This document shows positions 1 through 7,694 of a stretch of DNA of 37,388 bases, in pieces; positions within the stretch are counted from its first letter, which is position 1, and every line of letters begins with the position of its first letter. Below the pieces are notes generated by a model. The model was not told where the DNA came from and did no database searches. It saw nothing but the letters and a program-made list of their open reading frames with translations. Source of the DNA: DASRDE01 sp035652755 (lineage in GTDB: Bacteria > Vulcanimicrobiota > Vulcanimicrobiia > Vulcanimicrobiales > Vulcanimicrobiaceae); the NCBI GenBank assembly GCA_035652755.1, contig DASRDE010000025.1, forward strand, positions 1-37,388. Direction: 5' to 3'. Made by a program: the position numbers and the translations under genes.

Positions 1-2
1 TG

Positions 3-749
3 GCGCTAACCGACGTCAAGTCGTATTATGCCGCAGCGTACCGCCCGGATATGACGTCCATCGTCGTCATCGGCGACGTCACGCCCGAACAGGCGCGTGC
101 GGCGTTCGAGAAATATTTCGGCGCGTGGAAGAGTCAGGGGCCCAAACCGGACGTCGCATTGCCGCCGGTGCCCAAGAACGCGGCCGCTGCGGCCGACGTC
201 CCCGACGTCGGGCGAGTGCAGTCGCAAGTGCAACTCGCGCAGGTGCTCGGCCTAAAGCGTTCGGACCCTGATTGGGCTCAGATGGCCGTGGCGGACAGCA
301 TCTTGGGCGGAGGCGGTTTCGGCTCGCTGCTGATGGACGATCTGCGCGTCGCGCACGGATACGTGTACGGCGCATATTCGACGCTCGATTCGCGGCGCAA
401 CCGATCGACCTTTACCATTGGTTACGCCTGCGATCCCGACAAGATCATCCCTGCTCAGCGCTTGGCCCTTGCCGACTTGCGATCGCTGCAGAACGGCGCG
501 GTCTCGGCCGCGCGCCTGGTGCGCGCGAAATCGATGCTCATGAGCGACGTGCCGTTACGGCTGCAATCGTTCGACGGCGTGGCGCGCGAATTGATCGGCT
601 TTGCGGCGCTGGGCCTTCCGCTCGACCAGGCGTGGATCGACGCATCGCGGGAATTGGACGCGACGCCGCCGAGCATTCAAAGCGCGCTCGAGAAGTGGAT
701 CGATCCGGCGGCATTCGTGCGCGTCGTTCAAGGCCCGGCTCCGAAGTAG
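3..749 (+). CDS. M16-family metallopeptidase, C-terminal part (5' truncated by window edge)
   Basis: The frame is open from the first bases of the window, so this is the 3' end of a longer gene and its start is not visible. The visible 248 residues look like the second half of an M16 (insulinase/PqqL-type) peptidase. The opening stretch has DVKSYYAAAYRPD followed by IVVIGDV, typical of the M16 inter-domain and C-terminal repeat. Later, GGGGFGSLLMDDLRVAHGYVYG matches the family pattern in which an LR..HG(Y/L)xY motif packs against the active site. The zinc-binding HxxEH motif normally lies in the missing N-terminal half and cannot be checked. Proteins of this kind usually degrade peptides in the periplasm or outside the cell. 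The next gene starts directly after the stop codon, so the two are probably co-transcribed. Confidence 0.85.
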   Translation, partial: ALTDVKSYYAAAYRPDMTSIVVIGDVTPEQARAAFEKYFGAWKSQGPKPDVALPPVPKNAAAAADVPDVGRVQSQVQLAQVLGLKRSDPDWAQMAVADSILGGGGFGSLLMDDLRVAHGYVYGAYSTLDSRRNRSTFTIGYACDPDKIIPAQRLALADLRSLQNGAVSAARLVRAKSMLMSDVPLRLQSFDGVARELIGFAALGLPLDQAWIDASRELDATPPSIQSALEKWIDPAAFVRVVQGPAPK

Positions 750-1421
750 GTGCTGCGCGCCGTCGGGTTTGATTTCGATCACACGCTGGGGATCGACAAC
801 AAACTCGAACGCGTCGCCTTCCTGCGGATACTCGAGGAGGCATGCGCATCCGGCGCGTGTTACTTGGGGACGCTCGCCGAAGAGATCGAACGCATCGATG
901 CGATCTTGCAGCGCCAGCGAACGGGTGAGTGTTCGATCGAGGCGGCGGTGGAAGGCTTCATCGCGCAGCGCGGCGTTCGGCCGGCGGGCTATGCCGATCG
1001 CTACAAGCGGCTCGCACTCGAGATGGCCGATGCGTTCGTCATCCCCGAACCCGGCGTTCGCGCGCTGCTCGACGGCCTGTTCGAGCGCGGCATTCGCTGC
1101 GCGATTTTGACCAACGGCTGGTCGCCGCTGCAAGAACGCAAGGCGCAGCGCGTCGGTTTCGACGGGCCGGTGCTCGTGAGCGCGACGATCGGCGTGCAGA
1201 AGCCCCATCGCCGCGCATTCGAGCTGTTGGCGGAAGCGCTCGAGTGCGACGCGAACGACGCAGCATATGTGGGCGACAATCCAATCGTCGACGTCGCCGG
1301 AGCGCGTGCGGCCGGAATGCGCGCCGTGTGGTACGACGCCGAAGGCGCAACGTATCCGAAGGATATTCCTGCGCCCGATGCGGTTATCCACAGCCTCGCG
1401 GATATTTGCGCCTTGACGTAG
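750..1421 (+). CDS. HAD-superfamily hydrolase (subfamily IA-like phosphatase)
   Basis: A 223-residue protein starting at a GTG directly abutting the preceding stop. HAD motif I is DFDHT at residues 8-12, with D8 as the expected nucleophile and D10 as the acid/base. Motif II is the LTNGW stretch near residue 118. Motif III is the lysine in VQKPH, and motif IV is GDNPIVDVAGA. A helical cap domain lies between motifs I and II, as in subfamily IA enzymes such as phosphoglycolate phosphatase. The family hydrolyses small phosphate esters in the cytoplasm; the sequence does not identify the substrate. It lies just upstream of rsmD and probably belongs to the same transcript. Confidence 0.88.
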   Translation: MLRAVGFDFDHTLGIDNKLERVAFLRILEEACASGACYLGTLAEEIERIDAILQRQRTGECSIEAAVEGFIAQRGVRPAGYADRYKRLALEMADAFVIPEPGVRALLDGLFERGIRCAILTNGWSPLQERKAQRVGFDGPVLVSATIGVQKPHRRAFELLAEALECDANDAAYVGDNPIVDVAGARAAGMRAVWYDAEGATYPKDIPAPDAVIHSLADICALT

Positions 1422-1432
1422 AAAAGCGGTGC

Positions 1433-1987
1433 GTGCCGAAGATCACCGGCGGCAATTTGGGGAGCCGCAAAATCAAGTCGCCGAAGGGCATGGCGGTCCG
1501 GCCTACTCCCGGCCGCGTCAAAGAGTCACTCTTCTCGATTCTCGCGCCGCGCATCGAAGGCGCGCGCTTTCTCGATCTTTTTGCGGGCACCGGCGCCATC
1601 GGATTCGAAGCGGCATCGCGCGGAGCGCAACTCGTCGTGAGCGTCGAAGGGCACCGCGAGACCGCCGAAGCGATCCGCGAGGCCGCCGAAACCTTCGGCG
1701 TAGCCTCGACCGTGAACGTCGTTTCGGCGCCGGTCGACCGCGCGCTCTATCGCCTGGAAGGGCAGTTCGACGTCGTGTATGCCGACCCGCCGTACGACAG
1801 CGAGCTGCCGCTGCAGATGTTTCGCCTCTTGCTCGAGCGCAATCTCCTTGCACCGGACGCCCTGGTGATCTTCGAACACAGCGCGCGCACGATCTTGCCG
1901 CAGATCCCCGGCTATCGCGGTGTCCGTGAAGAAGTGTACGGCGACGTGGCGCTGGCATTCTTTACCCCGAGCGGGTCCGGATCGTGA
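1433..1987 (+). CDS. rsmD: 16S rRNA (guanine(966)-N2)-methyltransferase RsmD
   Basis: The 184-residue frame starts at a GTG giving VPKITGGNLGSRKIK, the usual N-terminus of RsmD. The frame stays open further upstream, but that part overlaps the HAD gene and does not resemble the family. The SAM-binding loop is FLDLFAGTGAIG (about residues 46-57). The catalytic N6/N2-methyltransferase motif DPPY is at 118-121. The family length is 180-200 residues. RsmD methylates G966 of 16S rRNA on assembled 30S particles using S-adenosylmethionine. Its stop overlaps the coaD start in a GTGA, and rsmD-coaD linkage is widespread in bacteria, which supports the call. Confidence 0.95.
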   Translation: MPKITGGNLGSRKIKSPKGMAVRPTPGRVKESLFSILAPRIEGARFLDLFAGTGAIGFEAASRGAQLVVSVEGHRETAEAIREAAETFGVASTVNVVSAPVDRALYRLEGQFDVVYADPPYDSELPLQMFRLLLERNLLAPDALVIFEHSARTILPQIPGYRGVREEVYGDVALAFFTPSGSGS

Positions 1988-2502
1988 ACGCCAACGGGAA
2001 CGTGCGCGCCGCGCGGGCGATCTATCCGGGATCGTTCGATCCGCCGACCAACGGGCATTTGGACGTCATCCAGCGCGCTTCGAAATACTTCAGCGAATTG
2101 ATCGTTGCGGTGGTCGTGAATCCGCAAAAGCGCGAGCCGATGTTCGAACTGCAGGAGCGCGAGGAGATGATCCGTCAGTGCGTCGCCCATCTTCCGAACG
2201 TGCGCGTCGAACATTTCCGCGGGCTGCTCGCCGATTACGTTAAAGCCAGCGAGGCCGACGTCATCGTCAAGGGCCTGCGCGTGGTCTCCGATTTCGAAAA
2301 CGAGATGTCGACGGCGCTGATGAACCGGGCGCTCTCGGACGTCGACACGATGTTTCTTATGTCCGATCAGAAGTATTCGTTCGTCAGCTCGAGCATCGTC
2401 AAGGAAGTCTTTTTTCTTGGCGGGGACGTCGCCGCGCTGGTGCCGGACCCCGTCATGCGCGTCATGGCTACGAAGCGGGCCACGCTTCGCACTTCACGTT
2501 AG
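1984..2502 (+). CDS. coaD: Phosphopantetheine adenylyltransferase (PPAT, CoaD)
   Basis: This 172-residue protein transfers AMP from ATP to 4'-phosphopantetheine, giving dephospho-CoA, the penultimate step of coenzyme A synthesis. The nucleotidyltransferase signature YPGSFDPPTNGH is at residues 14-25 and includes the (T/H)xGH motif at 22-25. The C-terminal KYSFVSSSIVKEV segment is the family's ISSS(x)RE region. The GTG start overlaps the rsmD stop by four bases (GTGA), which implies translational coupling. About ten residues precede the usual family start; no better start codon lies between them and the signature. Confidence 0.96.
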   Translation: MNANGNVRAARAIYPGSFDPPTNGHLDVIQRASKYFSELIVAVVVNPQKREPMFELQEREEMIRQCVAHLPNVRVEHFRGLLADYVKASEADVIVKGLRVVSDFENEMSTALMNRALSDVDTMFLMSDQKYSFVSSSIVKEVFFLGGDVAALVPDPVMRVMATKRATLRTSR

Positions 2503-2507
2503 GGAGG
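2501..2507 (+). promoter_or_regulatory. Strong Shine-Dalgarno site (AGGGAGG) overlapping the coaD stop
   Basis: AGGGAGG begins inside the TAG stop of coaD and lies 6 bases before the ATG at 2514. It is one of the few near-perfect ribosome-binding sites in the window and fixes the start of the coiled-coil gene. Confidence 0.75.
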
Positions 2508-2513
2508 ATCTGG

Positions 2514-3071
2514 ATGTCCGTTTACCGCGTTTTGGAGAAGATGGAAGCCTACGTTCAGGAAGGCACCTGGCTTCCGGCCGGCTATCGCGTACTGAGTGCT
2601 GAGCGGCTCGTCGAGTTCATCGAGAAGATTCGTGCGTCGCTGCCCGAGGAAGTGGGACGCGCGCGCGTCATCGCCAAGGATCAGGAGCGCATGATCCGTG
2701 CCGCGCAGGAGAAGGCGCAAGCGATCGTTACCGAAGCGACGTCCAAACATGAGGAGCTGCTCGACGATCACGAAATCGTCGCGCGCGCCCGTAAGACGGC
2801 CGAAGTCGTGCTCCGCGAAGCCGAAGAGCGAGCGCGCAAGGTGCGCGAGGGCGCCGACCAATACGCGGGCCAGCTGCTGAGCGAACTGGAAGCGCGCCTG
2901 GGTACGGCGCTGGGTTCGATCCGCAAGGGCCGCGAGGCGCTCAATCCGCGCCCGGCGGCGCCGGCCGCGCAACCGCTTGCCGATGCTGCTGCAAAGAGCA
3001 AACGTGCCGCATTCGACGCGCAGGCCGCCGAGGAGACCGCAGCCATTCAGTCCGTAGAATTGGTACAATAG
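2514..3071 (+). CDS. Coiled-coil protein of the DivIVA/ATPase-subunit-like type
   Basis: This 185-residue cytoplasmic protein has no signal peptide or membrane segment. The first 40 residues (MSVYRVLEKMEAYVQEG...) look globular. From about residue 50 to 135 it is rich in E, K, R, A and Q with heptad-like spacing, which predicts a long coiled coil. An Ala/Pro-rich tail follows. Similar short coiled-coil proteins, often labelled ATPase or DivIVA-like, occur between coaD and other genes in Firmicutes, but their function is not firmly known. The strong Shine-Dalgarno at 2501-2507 supports the ATG. The position between coaD and the YlbL-type protease suggests a shared transcript. Confidence 0.75.
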   Translation: MSVYRVLEKMEAYVQEGTWLPAGYRVLSAERLVEFIEKIRASLPEEVGRARVIAKDQERMIRAAQEKAQAIVTEATSKHEELLDDHEIVARARKTAEVVLREAEERARKVREGADQYAGQLLSELEARLGTALGSIRKGREALNPRPAAPAAQPLADAAAKSKRAAFDAQAAEETAAIQSVELVQ

Positions 3072-3078
3072 ATGCGCT

Positions 3079-4062
3079 ATGCGCCTGTGGCTTGCGGGTA
3101 ACCGGTTAGCGCTGTACGTCGCGGCTGCCGCAGTAATGGCAGCGGCGTCGTACGTCCGCACACCGTACTCGCTCATGCTGCCGGGGCACGCGGTACGGCT
3201 GCGGGACGTCGTTCAGGTCGCAAATCATGCGCCGCCGTCCACCGATTACTATTTGACCGACGTGCGGTTTGCGGCGCGGGCGACGCCGCTGCAACTGCTC
3301 AGCGCGCTGATCCCCGGCGCGCAGATCGTCCGGACCGACCAAGTTCTGCCGCAAAGCGTCACGGCCGTCGAGTACGACGGCATCGAGCGCGAAGCGATGA
3401 GCGAAAGCCAGTCGATTGCGGCATTCGTCGCCGAGCGCGAAGCGGGTCTGCGCGTCCCCGTGCCGCGCACGCGGGTGCTTGCCGTCTATTTCGCGCCGTT
3501 CTCGCCGGCCAAACACGTGCTCCGATCGATGGACATGTTCATCTCGCTCAACGGCCATCCCATCGCATCGAACGTCGACGTCCGCCGGGCGCTCGAACGC
3601 GTGCGGCCGGGTTCGACCGTGCGCGTGGCCATCTACCGCCGCGGCCGCGAACGCATCGTCGCGGTCCCAACGATTCGCTACGGGGTCAGGACCGCGCTCG
3701 GCGTCTATTTGACCACGATCTATCAGCGCCCGCAGATTCCGATCGCGGTTCGCTACCATCTCCCGGGCGTCGAAGGGAGCTCCGGCGGGTTGATGTTCGC
3801 ACTCGACATCTACCGCTCGCTGCGCCCGTGCACAGACTGCGCGTACGCGCGCGTAGCCGGAACCGGCACCATCGCATACGACGGATCGGTCGGGCCCATC
3901 GAGGGAGCCAAGCAGAAAGTGATCGCCGCGCGCAACGCCGGCGCGGCACTCTTCCTTGTTCCGCGTCAGAACTACGCGGAGATTCGCGCTACGCGAGGCC
4001 TGCGCGTCGTTCCGGTTTCGACGTTCCGCGAGGCACTGTCAGCCCTTGCATCGCCAAGCTGA
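3079..4062 (+). CDS. YlbL-type membrane-anchored PDZ-Lon (S16) serine protease
   Basis: The 327-residue protein has an N-terminal membrane anchor (about 8-25), then a PDZ-like segment around residues 140-200 containing MDMFISLNGHPI. The C-terminal domain resembles the Lon (S16) proteolytic domain. The predicted catalytic serine is S235 in VEGSSGGLMFAL, and the lysine partner lies in IEGAKQKVIAARNAGA (K278 or K280). Bacillus YlbL and streptococcal SepM are family members with the same order; SepM processes a signalling peptide outside the cell. The rsmD-coaD-...-ylbL order parallels Bacillus ylbH-ylbI-...-ylbL. Unlike soluble Lon it has no ATPase domain. The substrate is unknown. Confidence 0.88.
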   Translation: MRLWLAGNRLALYVAAAAVMAAASYVRTPYSLMLPGHAVRLRDVVQVANHAPPSTDYYLTDVRFAARATPLQLLSALIPGAQIVRTDQVLPQSVTAVEYDGIEREAMSESQSIAAFVAEREAGLRVPVPRTRVLAVYFAPFSPAKHVLRSMDMFISLNGHPIASNVDVRRALERVRPGSTVRVAIYRRGRERIVAVPTIRYGVRTALGVYLTTIYQRPQIPIAVRYHLPGVEGSSGGLMFALDIYRSLRPCTDCAYARVAGTGTIAYDGSVGPIEGAKQKVIAARNAGAALFLVPRQNYAEIRATRGLRVVPVSTFREALSALASPS

Positions 4063-4067
4063 ACCCA

Positions 4068-4102
4068 ACCTGTGTCATCCTGAGCGGAGCCTAAGGCGCG
4101 CG
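4068..4102. repeat. 35-bp direct repeat, copy 1 (TGTCATCCTGAGCGG type)
   Basis: The 35 bases are repeated without change at 4103-4137, directly adjacent. The core TGTCATCCTGAGCGGAG resembles an intergenic motif, often ending in GTCGAAGGA, that is scattered in many environmental bacterial genomes. The full element here seems to end at GCAGTCGAAGGACGA (about 4155-4169). Confidence 0.85.
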
Positions 4103-4137
4103 ACCTGTGTCATCCTGAGCGGAGCCTAAGGCGCGCG
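4103..4137. repeat. 35-bp direct repeat, copy 2, leading into hairpin and GTCGAAGGAC tail
   Basis: This is an exact tandem copy of the preceding 35 bases. Only this copy continues into the palindrome and the GCAGTCGAAGGACGA end. Copy 1 therefore looks like a duplicated left half of a longer inverted element. It lies between two convergent genes. Confidence 0.85.
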
Positions 4138-4147
4138 AACGCGCGCC
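4130..4147. terminator. Perfect GC palindrome, possible bidirectional terminator
   Basis: The sequence GGCGCGCG-AA-CGCGCGCC is a perfect inverted repeat between the converging ends of the YlbL-type gene (+) and the CRP-like gene (-). There is no U-run on either side, so it is not a canonical intrinsic terminator. It is the central hairpin of the repeat element and could still stop or protect transcript ends. Confidence 0.45.
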
Positions 4148-4171
4148 ATAGCGCAGTCGAAGGACGAAGCG

Positions 4172-5119
4172 TTAAACCGGCGGCGCCTGAACGTTCTGCG
4201 CGAACGCGTGCAGCTTCGCGCGATCGATCGCTTTGACGCGGCCGCGATCGAGTACGACCGCTCCCGCGTTCTTCAAACGCAGTAACGCACGCGCGGCCAT
4301 GTCGCGAACGGTGCCGGCCGCGGCGGCAATTTGCGCCTGCGAGAGGTTCTCGACGCCCGGCAGGCCGCGCGTCATGCCGACGGAAGCGCGCGCATAGCCG
4401 AGTAAGAACTTCGCGACGCGCTGCAGCACGTGCGCGAACGCCAAATCCGCAATCGTGTCGATCGATCGCCGGCGCCCTTGGGAGGCCGCCGCTAGAAAGC
4501 CGAGCGCCAGTTCGCAGTCGTTGCGGCACGCGTGCATCACCGCTTCGCTCGGGAGCGTGACGACGGTCGTATCGGTGAGCGCCTCTGCGCGAGTGGTGGC
4601 GCCGCCTTGATCGAACGTGCCCGAGTCGTTGAGGGTGTCGTGGGTCAGGCGCTCGCCGAGCGTGTGCGTCTTGCCGTCGGGCGAGAGCAGCGTCAAGATC
4701 ACTTTGCCGTGTTTGACGATGCCCAGGTACGGCCACATCTCGCCTTCGTCGAAGATCGTTTCGCCCGCTTTATACTGACGCTCGCTCATCTGTCCGGAGA
4801 GCTCGCGGACGGTGCTCGCCTTGGACGCCGCAAAGGGCGGCACGTGCTGGAGGAACGCTTCGCCTTCGGCATTTTCGTCGATCCGCTCCAGGCGAATCGT
4901 CCAGCGGTTGGAACCCAGGTTTCGCGCGTCCCAGGAGAACTTGCCGGGCCGCAATTGCGTCAGTTCGTTGCGCAGCGCGCGGGGATCGCTTTCTTCGTTG
5001 ATCTCGAGGATCGCGCCCATCGAGAGCTTGTCGAAGCCCTCCAAGATATGCTCCGTCCGGCCTGCAGGCGGAAGCGAGCGGGCATCAACGGTGATGGCCG
5101 CGGGACGTGTCATCGGCAT
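4172..5119 (-). CDS. DUF2249-CRP/FNR fusion transcription regulator
   Basis: The 315-residue protein reads from an ATG at 5119; a second ATG lies two codons later. Residues about 8-80 match DUF2249: a TVDARSLPPAGR start, then ESDPRAL, then PGKFSWDARN. Residues about 95-195 resemble a cyclic-nucleotide-binding beta-roll (YKAGETIFDEGE, VKHGKVILTLL). The C-terminus (230-300) has the Crp-type winged helix, with the recognition region in SQAQIAAAAGTVRDMAARAL. DUF2249 is found alone or beside redox and nitrogen-metabolism proteins; its ligand is not established. The fusion suggests a two-input regulator. The frame is open further upstream, but that stretch is antisense to the thiolase gene and is unlikely to be coding. 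The gene is divergent from the thiolase, a likely target. Confidence 0.82.
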   Translation of the reverse strand: MPMTRPAAITVDARSLPPAGRTEHILEGFDKLSMGAILEINEESDPRALRNELTQLRPGKFSWDARNLGSNRWTIRLERIDENAEGEAFLQHVPPFAASKASTVRELSGQMSERQYKAGETIFDEGEMWPYLGIVKHGKVILTLLSPDGKTHTLGERLTHDTLNDSGTFDQGGATTRAEALTDTTVVTLPSEAVMHACRNDCELALGFLAAASQGRRRSIDTIADLAFAHVLQRVAKFLLGYARASVGMTRGLPGVENLSQAQIAAAAGTVRDMAARALLRLKNAGAVVLDRGRVKAIDRAKLHAFAQNVQAPPV

Positions 5120-5183
5120 AAGCAAGGTGGGTTCGGGCGGACCGGCGCGAAACCCCGCCTCCCCTGCGGCGGTCTCTGGGGCT

Positions 5184-6386
5184 ATGACCACGCCCATTTC
5201 AGAGAACGACGTCGTCGTTATTGCCGGCGCCCGCACCCCGTTCGGCAACTTCGGAGGCGTCCTCGCGGAGTTCACGGCAACCGACTTGGCGGTGCACGCG
5301 GCGCAGGCCGCAATCGAGCGCAGCGGCGTCCCGAAGGAACGCATCGACGACGTCGTTTTCGGCAACGTGATGCAGACCAGTGCCGACGCCATCTACCTCG
5401 CGCGCCACGTCGGCTTGCGGGTCGGAATACCGATCGGCGTTCCGGCGCTCACGCTCAACCGCTTGTGCGGCAGCGGCTTGCAGGCCATCCTGACCGCGGC
5501 GAATTCGCTGATGCTCGGGCAGAGCACGTACGCGCTCGCGGGCGGCACGGAGTCGATGAGCCAAGCGCCGCACGTCGTCCGCGGCGCGCGCAAAGGCTTT
5601 CCGCTCGGCGCGCAGGTCAAGTTCGAAGATACGCTGTGGGAAGCACTGACCGATTCGTACAACGGCATGCCCATGGCGATTACCGCGGAGAATCTCGCAC
5701 AGCGTTACGAGATCGCCCGCGAAGCCTGCGACGATTTCGCGCTCGCATCGCAGGAGCGCGCCCTACAGTCGCAGTCCAACGGATACTTCAGCGAAGAGAT
5801 CGCGCCGATGGAACAGCGCGATCGCAAAGGGAACGTGACGATCATCGACACCGATGAGGGCCCGCGCGCCGGCCTCACGATGGAGAAGCTCGGTAAACTC
5901 CCTCCGCGCTTTCGCAAGGACGGCGTCGTGACCCCCGGTAACGCCAGCGGCATTACCGACGGTGCTGCAGCCGTCGTGCTTACGACCGTAAAGCAGGCAA
6001 AAGCCGATGGAATAAAATGGATCGGCCGCTTGATCGGCTCGAGCGTCGTCGGCGTCGATCCCGACGTCATGGGCATCGGTCCGGCGGTAGCGATCCCCAA
6101 AGCGCTTGCCGCCGCCGGCGTTGGGGAAAAAGATCTGACGGTCATGGAGATTAACGAGGCGTTCGCGCCGCAAGTGCTCGCGTGCCTCAAAGAGATGGGC
6201 AGCAACGGCGTGCGGCTCAATCCGCACGGCGGGGCGATCTCGCTGGGGCATCCGCTCGGTGCGTCGGGGGCGCGCTTGGCGCTCACGTCGATTCACGATC
6301 TGCGCTCGAACGGCGGCGGTTACGCCGTTGCGTCGGCGTGCATCGGCGGCGGCCAGGGGATCGCGGCGGTATTCGCTTCCGAATAA
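5184..6386 (+). CDS. Acetyl-CoA C-acetyltransferase (thiolase)
   Basis: A 400-residue thiolase starting at MTTPISENDVVVIAG. The open frame extends far upstream, but the family N-terminus fits this ATG. The acyl-accepting cysteine is C95 in NRLCGSGLQA. Other signatures are GGTESMSQAP, NEAFAPQ (His/Asn region), GGAISLGHPLGASGAR and the second active cysteine in ACIGGGQG. The enzyme condenses two acetyl-CoA or cleaves 3-ketoacyl-CoA. It fits with the crotonase and 3-hydroxyacyl-CoA dehydrogenase about 4 kb downstream on the other strand, which catalyse the next two steps. It is divergent from the DUF2249-CRP regulator with 64 bases between the starts. Confidence 0.95.
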   Translation: MTTPISENDVVVIAGARTPFGNFGGVLAEFTATDLAVHAAQAAIERSGVPKERIDDVVFGNVMQTSADAIYLARHVGLRVGIPIGVPALTLNRLCGSGLQAILTAANSLMLGQSTYALAGGTESMSQAPHVVRGARKGFPLGAQVKFEDTLWEALTDSYNGMPMAITAENLAQRYEIAREACDDFALASQERALQSQSNGYFSEEIAPMEQRDRKGNVTIIDTDEGPRAGLTMEKLGKLPPRFRKDGVVTPGNASGITDGAAAVVLTTVKQAKADGIKWIGRLIGSSVVGVDPDVMGIGPAVAIPKALAAAGVGEKDLTVMEINEAFAPQVLACLKEMGSNGVRLNPHGGAISLGHPLGASGARLALTSIHDLRSNGGGYAVASACIGGGQGIAAVFASE

Positions 6387-6387
6387 G

Positions 6388-6906
6388 ATGAGGCTGCGCG
6401 CGGCGGGAGGCAGGTTTTTCGATCTGCTCGCGATTGCGGCGATTGCGTTCGTCGCGTACCGGCTGTTCGTCGCTCCGCGCATCTTCGATTCACACCCGCT
6501 TCCCGCGCCGCACGTCGTTTACGAATCGCTTTCGGGGCCGCCCTTCGTGCTCACGCAGCATCGCGGCCGCGTCGTGTTCTTGGATTTTTGGGCCTCGTGG
6601 TGCGAGCCGTGCAAACTCTCGCTGCCGCTGGTCGAAACGTTCGCGCGCTCGCACCCCGACGTCGACGTGATACCTGTGGACGTCGGCGAACCGCGCGAGG
6701 TCGTCGCAGAGTTTGCGGCATCGCACGGCCTTTCGCACGTCGCCCTCGATTCGGCGATGCGCTCGCAGGCGTATTTTCATCTCGACGGTTTTCCGACGAT
6801 GGTGATCGTCGATCCGCACGGCCGCGTCCGGGCAAGCTGGCAAGGCTACAACCCTGCCGTCGAGCTCAACATGGCGACCGCGGCGCAAACCTTCGCGCAT
6901 TCATAG
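6388..6906 (+). CDS. Membrane-anchored TlpA/ResA-like thiol-disulfide protein
   Basis: The 172-residue protein starts at an ATG one base after the thiolase stop. The N-terminus has one hydrophobic anchor (about 10-28). The thioredoxin fold follows, with active site WASWCEPCK (C72 and C75) and the cis-proline region GFPTMVIVDPHGR. This layout matches TlpA/ResA proteins, which reduce or shuffle disulfides outside the membrane, often during cytochrome c maturation. The neighbours give no clear partner; a lipoprotein cytochrome c lies at 26.6 kb. Its last bases overlap the tail of the convergent gene by six bases. Confidence 0.88.
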   Translation: MRLRAAGGRFFDLLAIAAIAFVAYRLFVAPRIFDSHPLPAPHVVYESLSGPPFVLTQHRGRVVFLDFWASWCEPCKLSLPLVETFARSHPDVDVIPVDVGEPREVVAEFAASHGLSHVALDSAMRSQAYFHLDGFPTMVIVDPHGRVRASWQGYNPAVELNMATAAQTFAHS

Positions 6907-7641
6907 ATGTTCGTGCGGGTCGCCGTCGATCTCGCCGGTGATCGTCTTGCCCGCCGGCAGCGAGAAAGCGGGAAGCGTGAAATGCACGGTGTTGTCGAAA
7001 ACGCGTGACGCAATCGGCCCGATCGCGGGCGCGGTCCCGTCGATGAAGAGATCGTAACGCAGCCGATCGTCGAGCACGAACGGAAACCACACGTCCAGCG
7101 AACTGCCCGCTTCAAAATGAACCGCCGCGCCGGCGGTAAGATCGAAGTAGAAGACGGCGTCGGACGAGATCGGATACACGGTGGGGTACGGCAGAAACTC
7201 GGCGCTGGTCGGCACGCGGCCGTAGACGAACGTGAACGCGGAGCCGGCCGGCGCGTCGTTCGCGCCGTACGTGAAAACGAATTGATAGCCCCCGGTTTGA
7301 ACGCTCTGCGGCGCGAGCGCGCCGCCGGCGCGCAGAATCGTGACCGGCGCGACCGATGCGGAGGCCGAACCGGGCGTCTCGATCGCCCAGCGAGGACCGA
7401 GCCTTTGCAGCGTAAGCGTGCCGGCGCGTGCCCGTGCCGACCAATCGACCTCGGCTTGGTCGCCGCGAATTCGTACCGAGCGGATCGCGATCTCCCGCGG
7501 ATCGATCCCCGCCGCGCGCACGCTGCGGGCCAACAGCACGCGCGCATCCGCGGCGACCGCCGCATCCTCCGCCGCAAGAGCGCCGAGGGGCCAAATCAGC
7601 GCGATGAGCATCGCAAGAACCCCGGCGGCGCGCAGTCGCAT
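6901..7641 (-). CDS. Secreted protein of unknown function
   Basis: A 246-residue protein with a clear signal peptide (MRLRAAG then a hydrophobic run, with cleavage near ALA-AED at about residue 24). The rest is mostly predicted beta structure with alternating hydrophobic residues and many aromatic residues (for example FTFVYGRVP and FYFDLTAGAAVHFEAGSS). No lipobox, membrane segment or catalytic motif was seen. I do not recognise the family. It is transcribed divergently from the phosphatase/kinase switch gene with 53 bases between the starts, and its end overlaps the thioredoxin-like gene. Confidence 0.65.
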   Translation of the reverse strand: MRLRAAGVLAMLIALIWPLGALAAEDAAVAADARVLLARSVRAAGIDPREIAIRSVRIRGDQAEVDWSARARAGTLTLQRLGPRWAIETPGSASASVAPVTILRAGGALAPQSVQTGGYQFVFTYGANDAPAGSAFTFVYGRVPTSAEFLPYPTVYPISSDAVFYFDLTAGAAVHFEAGSSLDVWFPFVLDDRLRYDLFIDGTAPAIGPIASRVFDNTVHFTLPAFSLPAGKTITGEIDGDPHEHL

Positions 7642-7694
7642 GGCAACGGTTTCGGCGCGAGGCCTGCGCGTCCCGCGCGCGAAAAACAGCAGGC

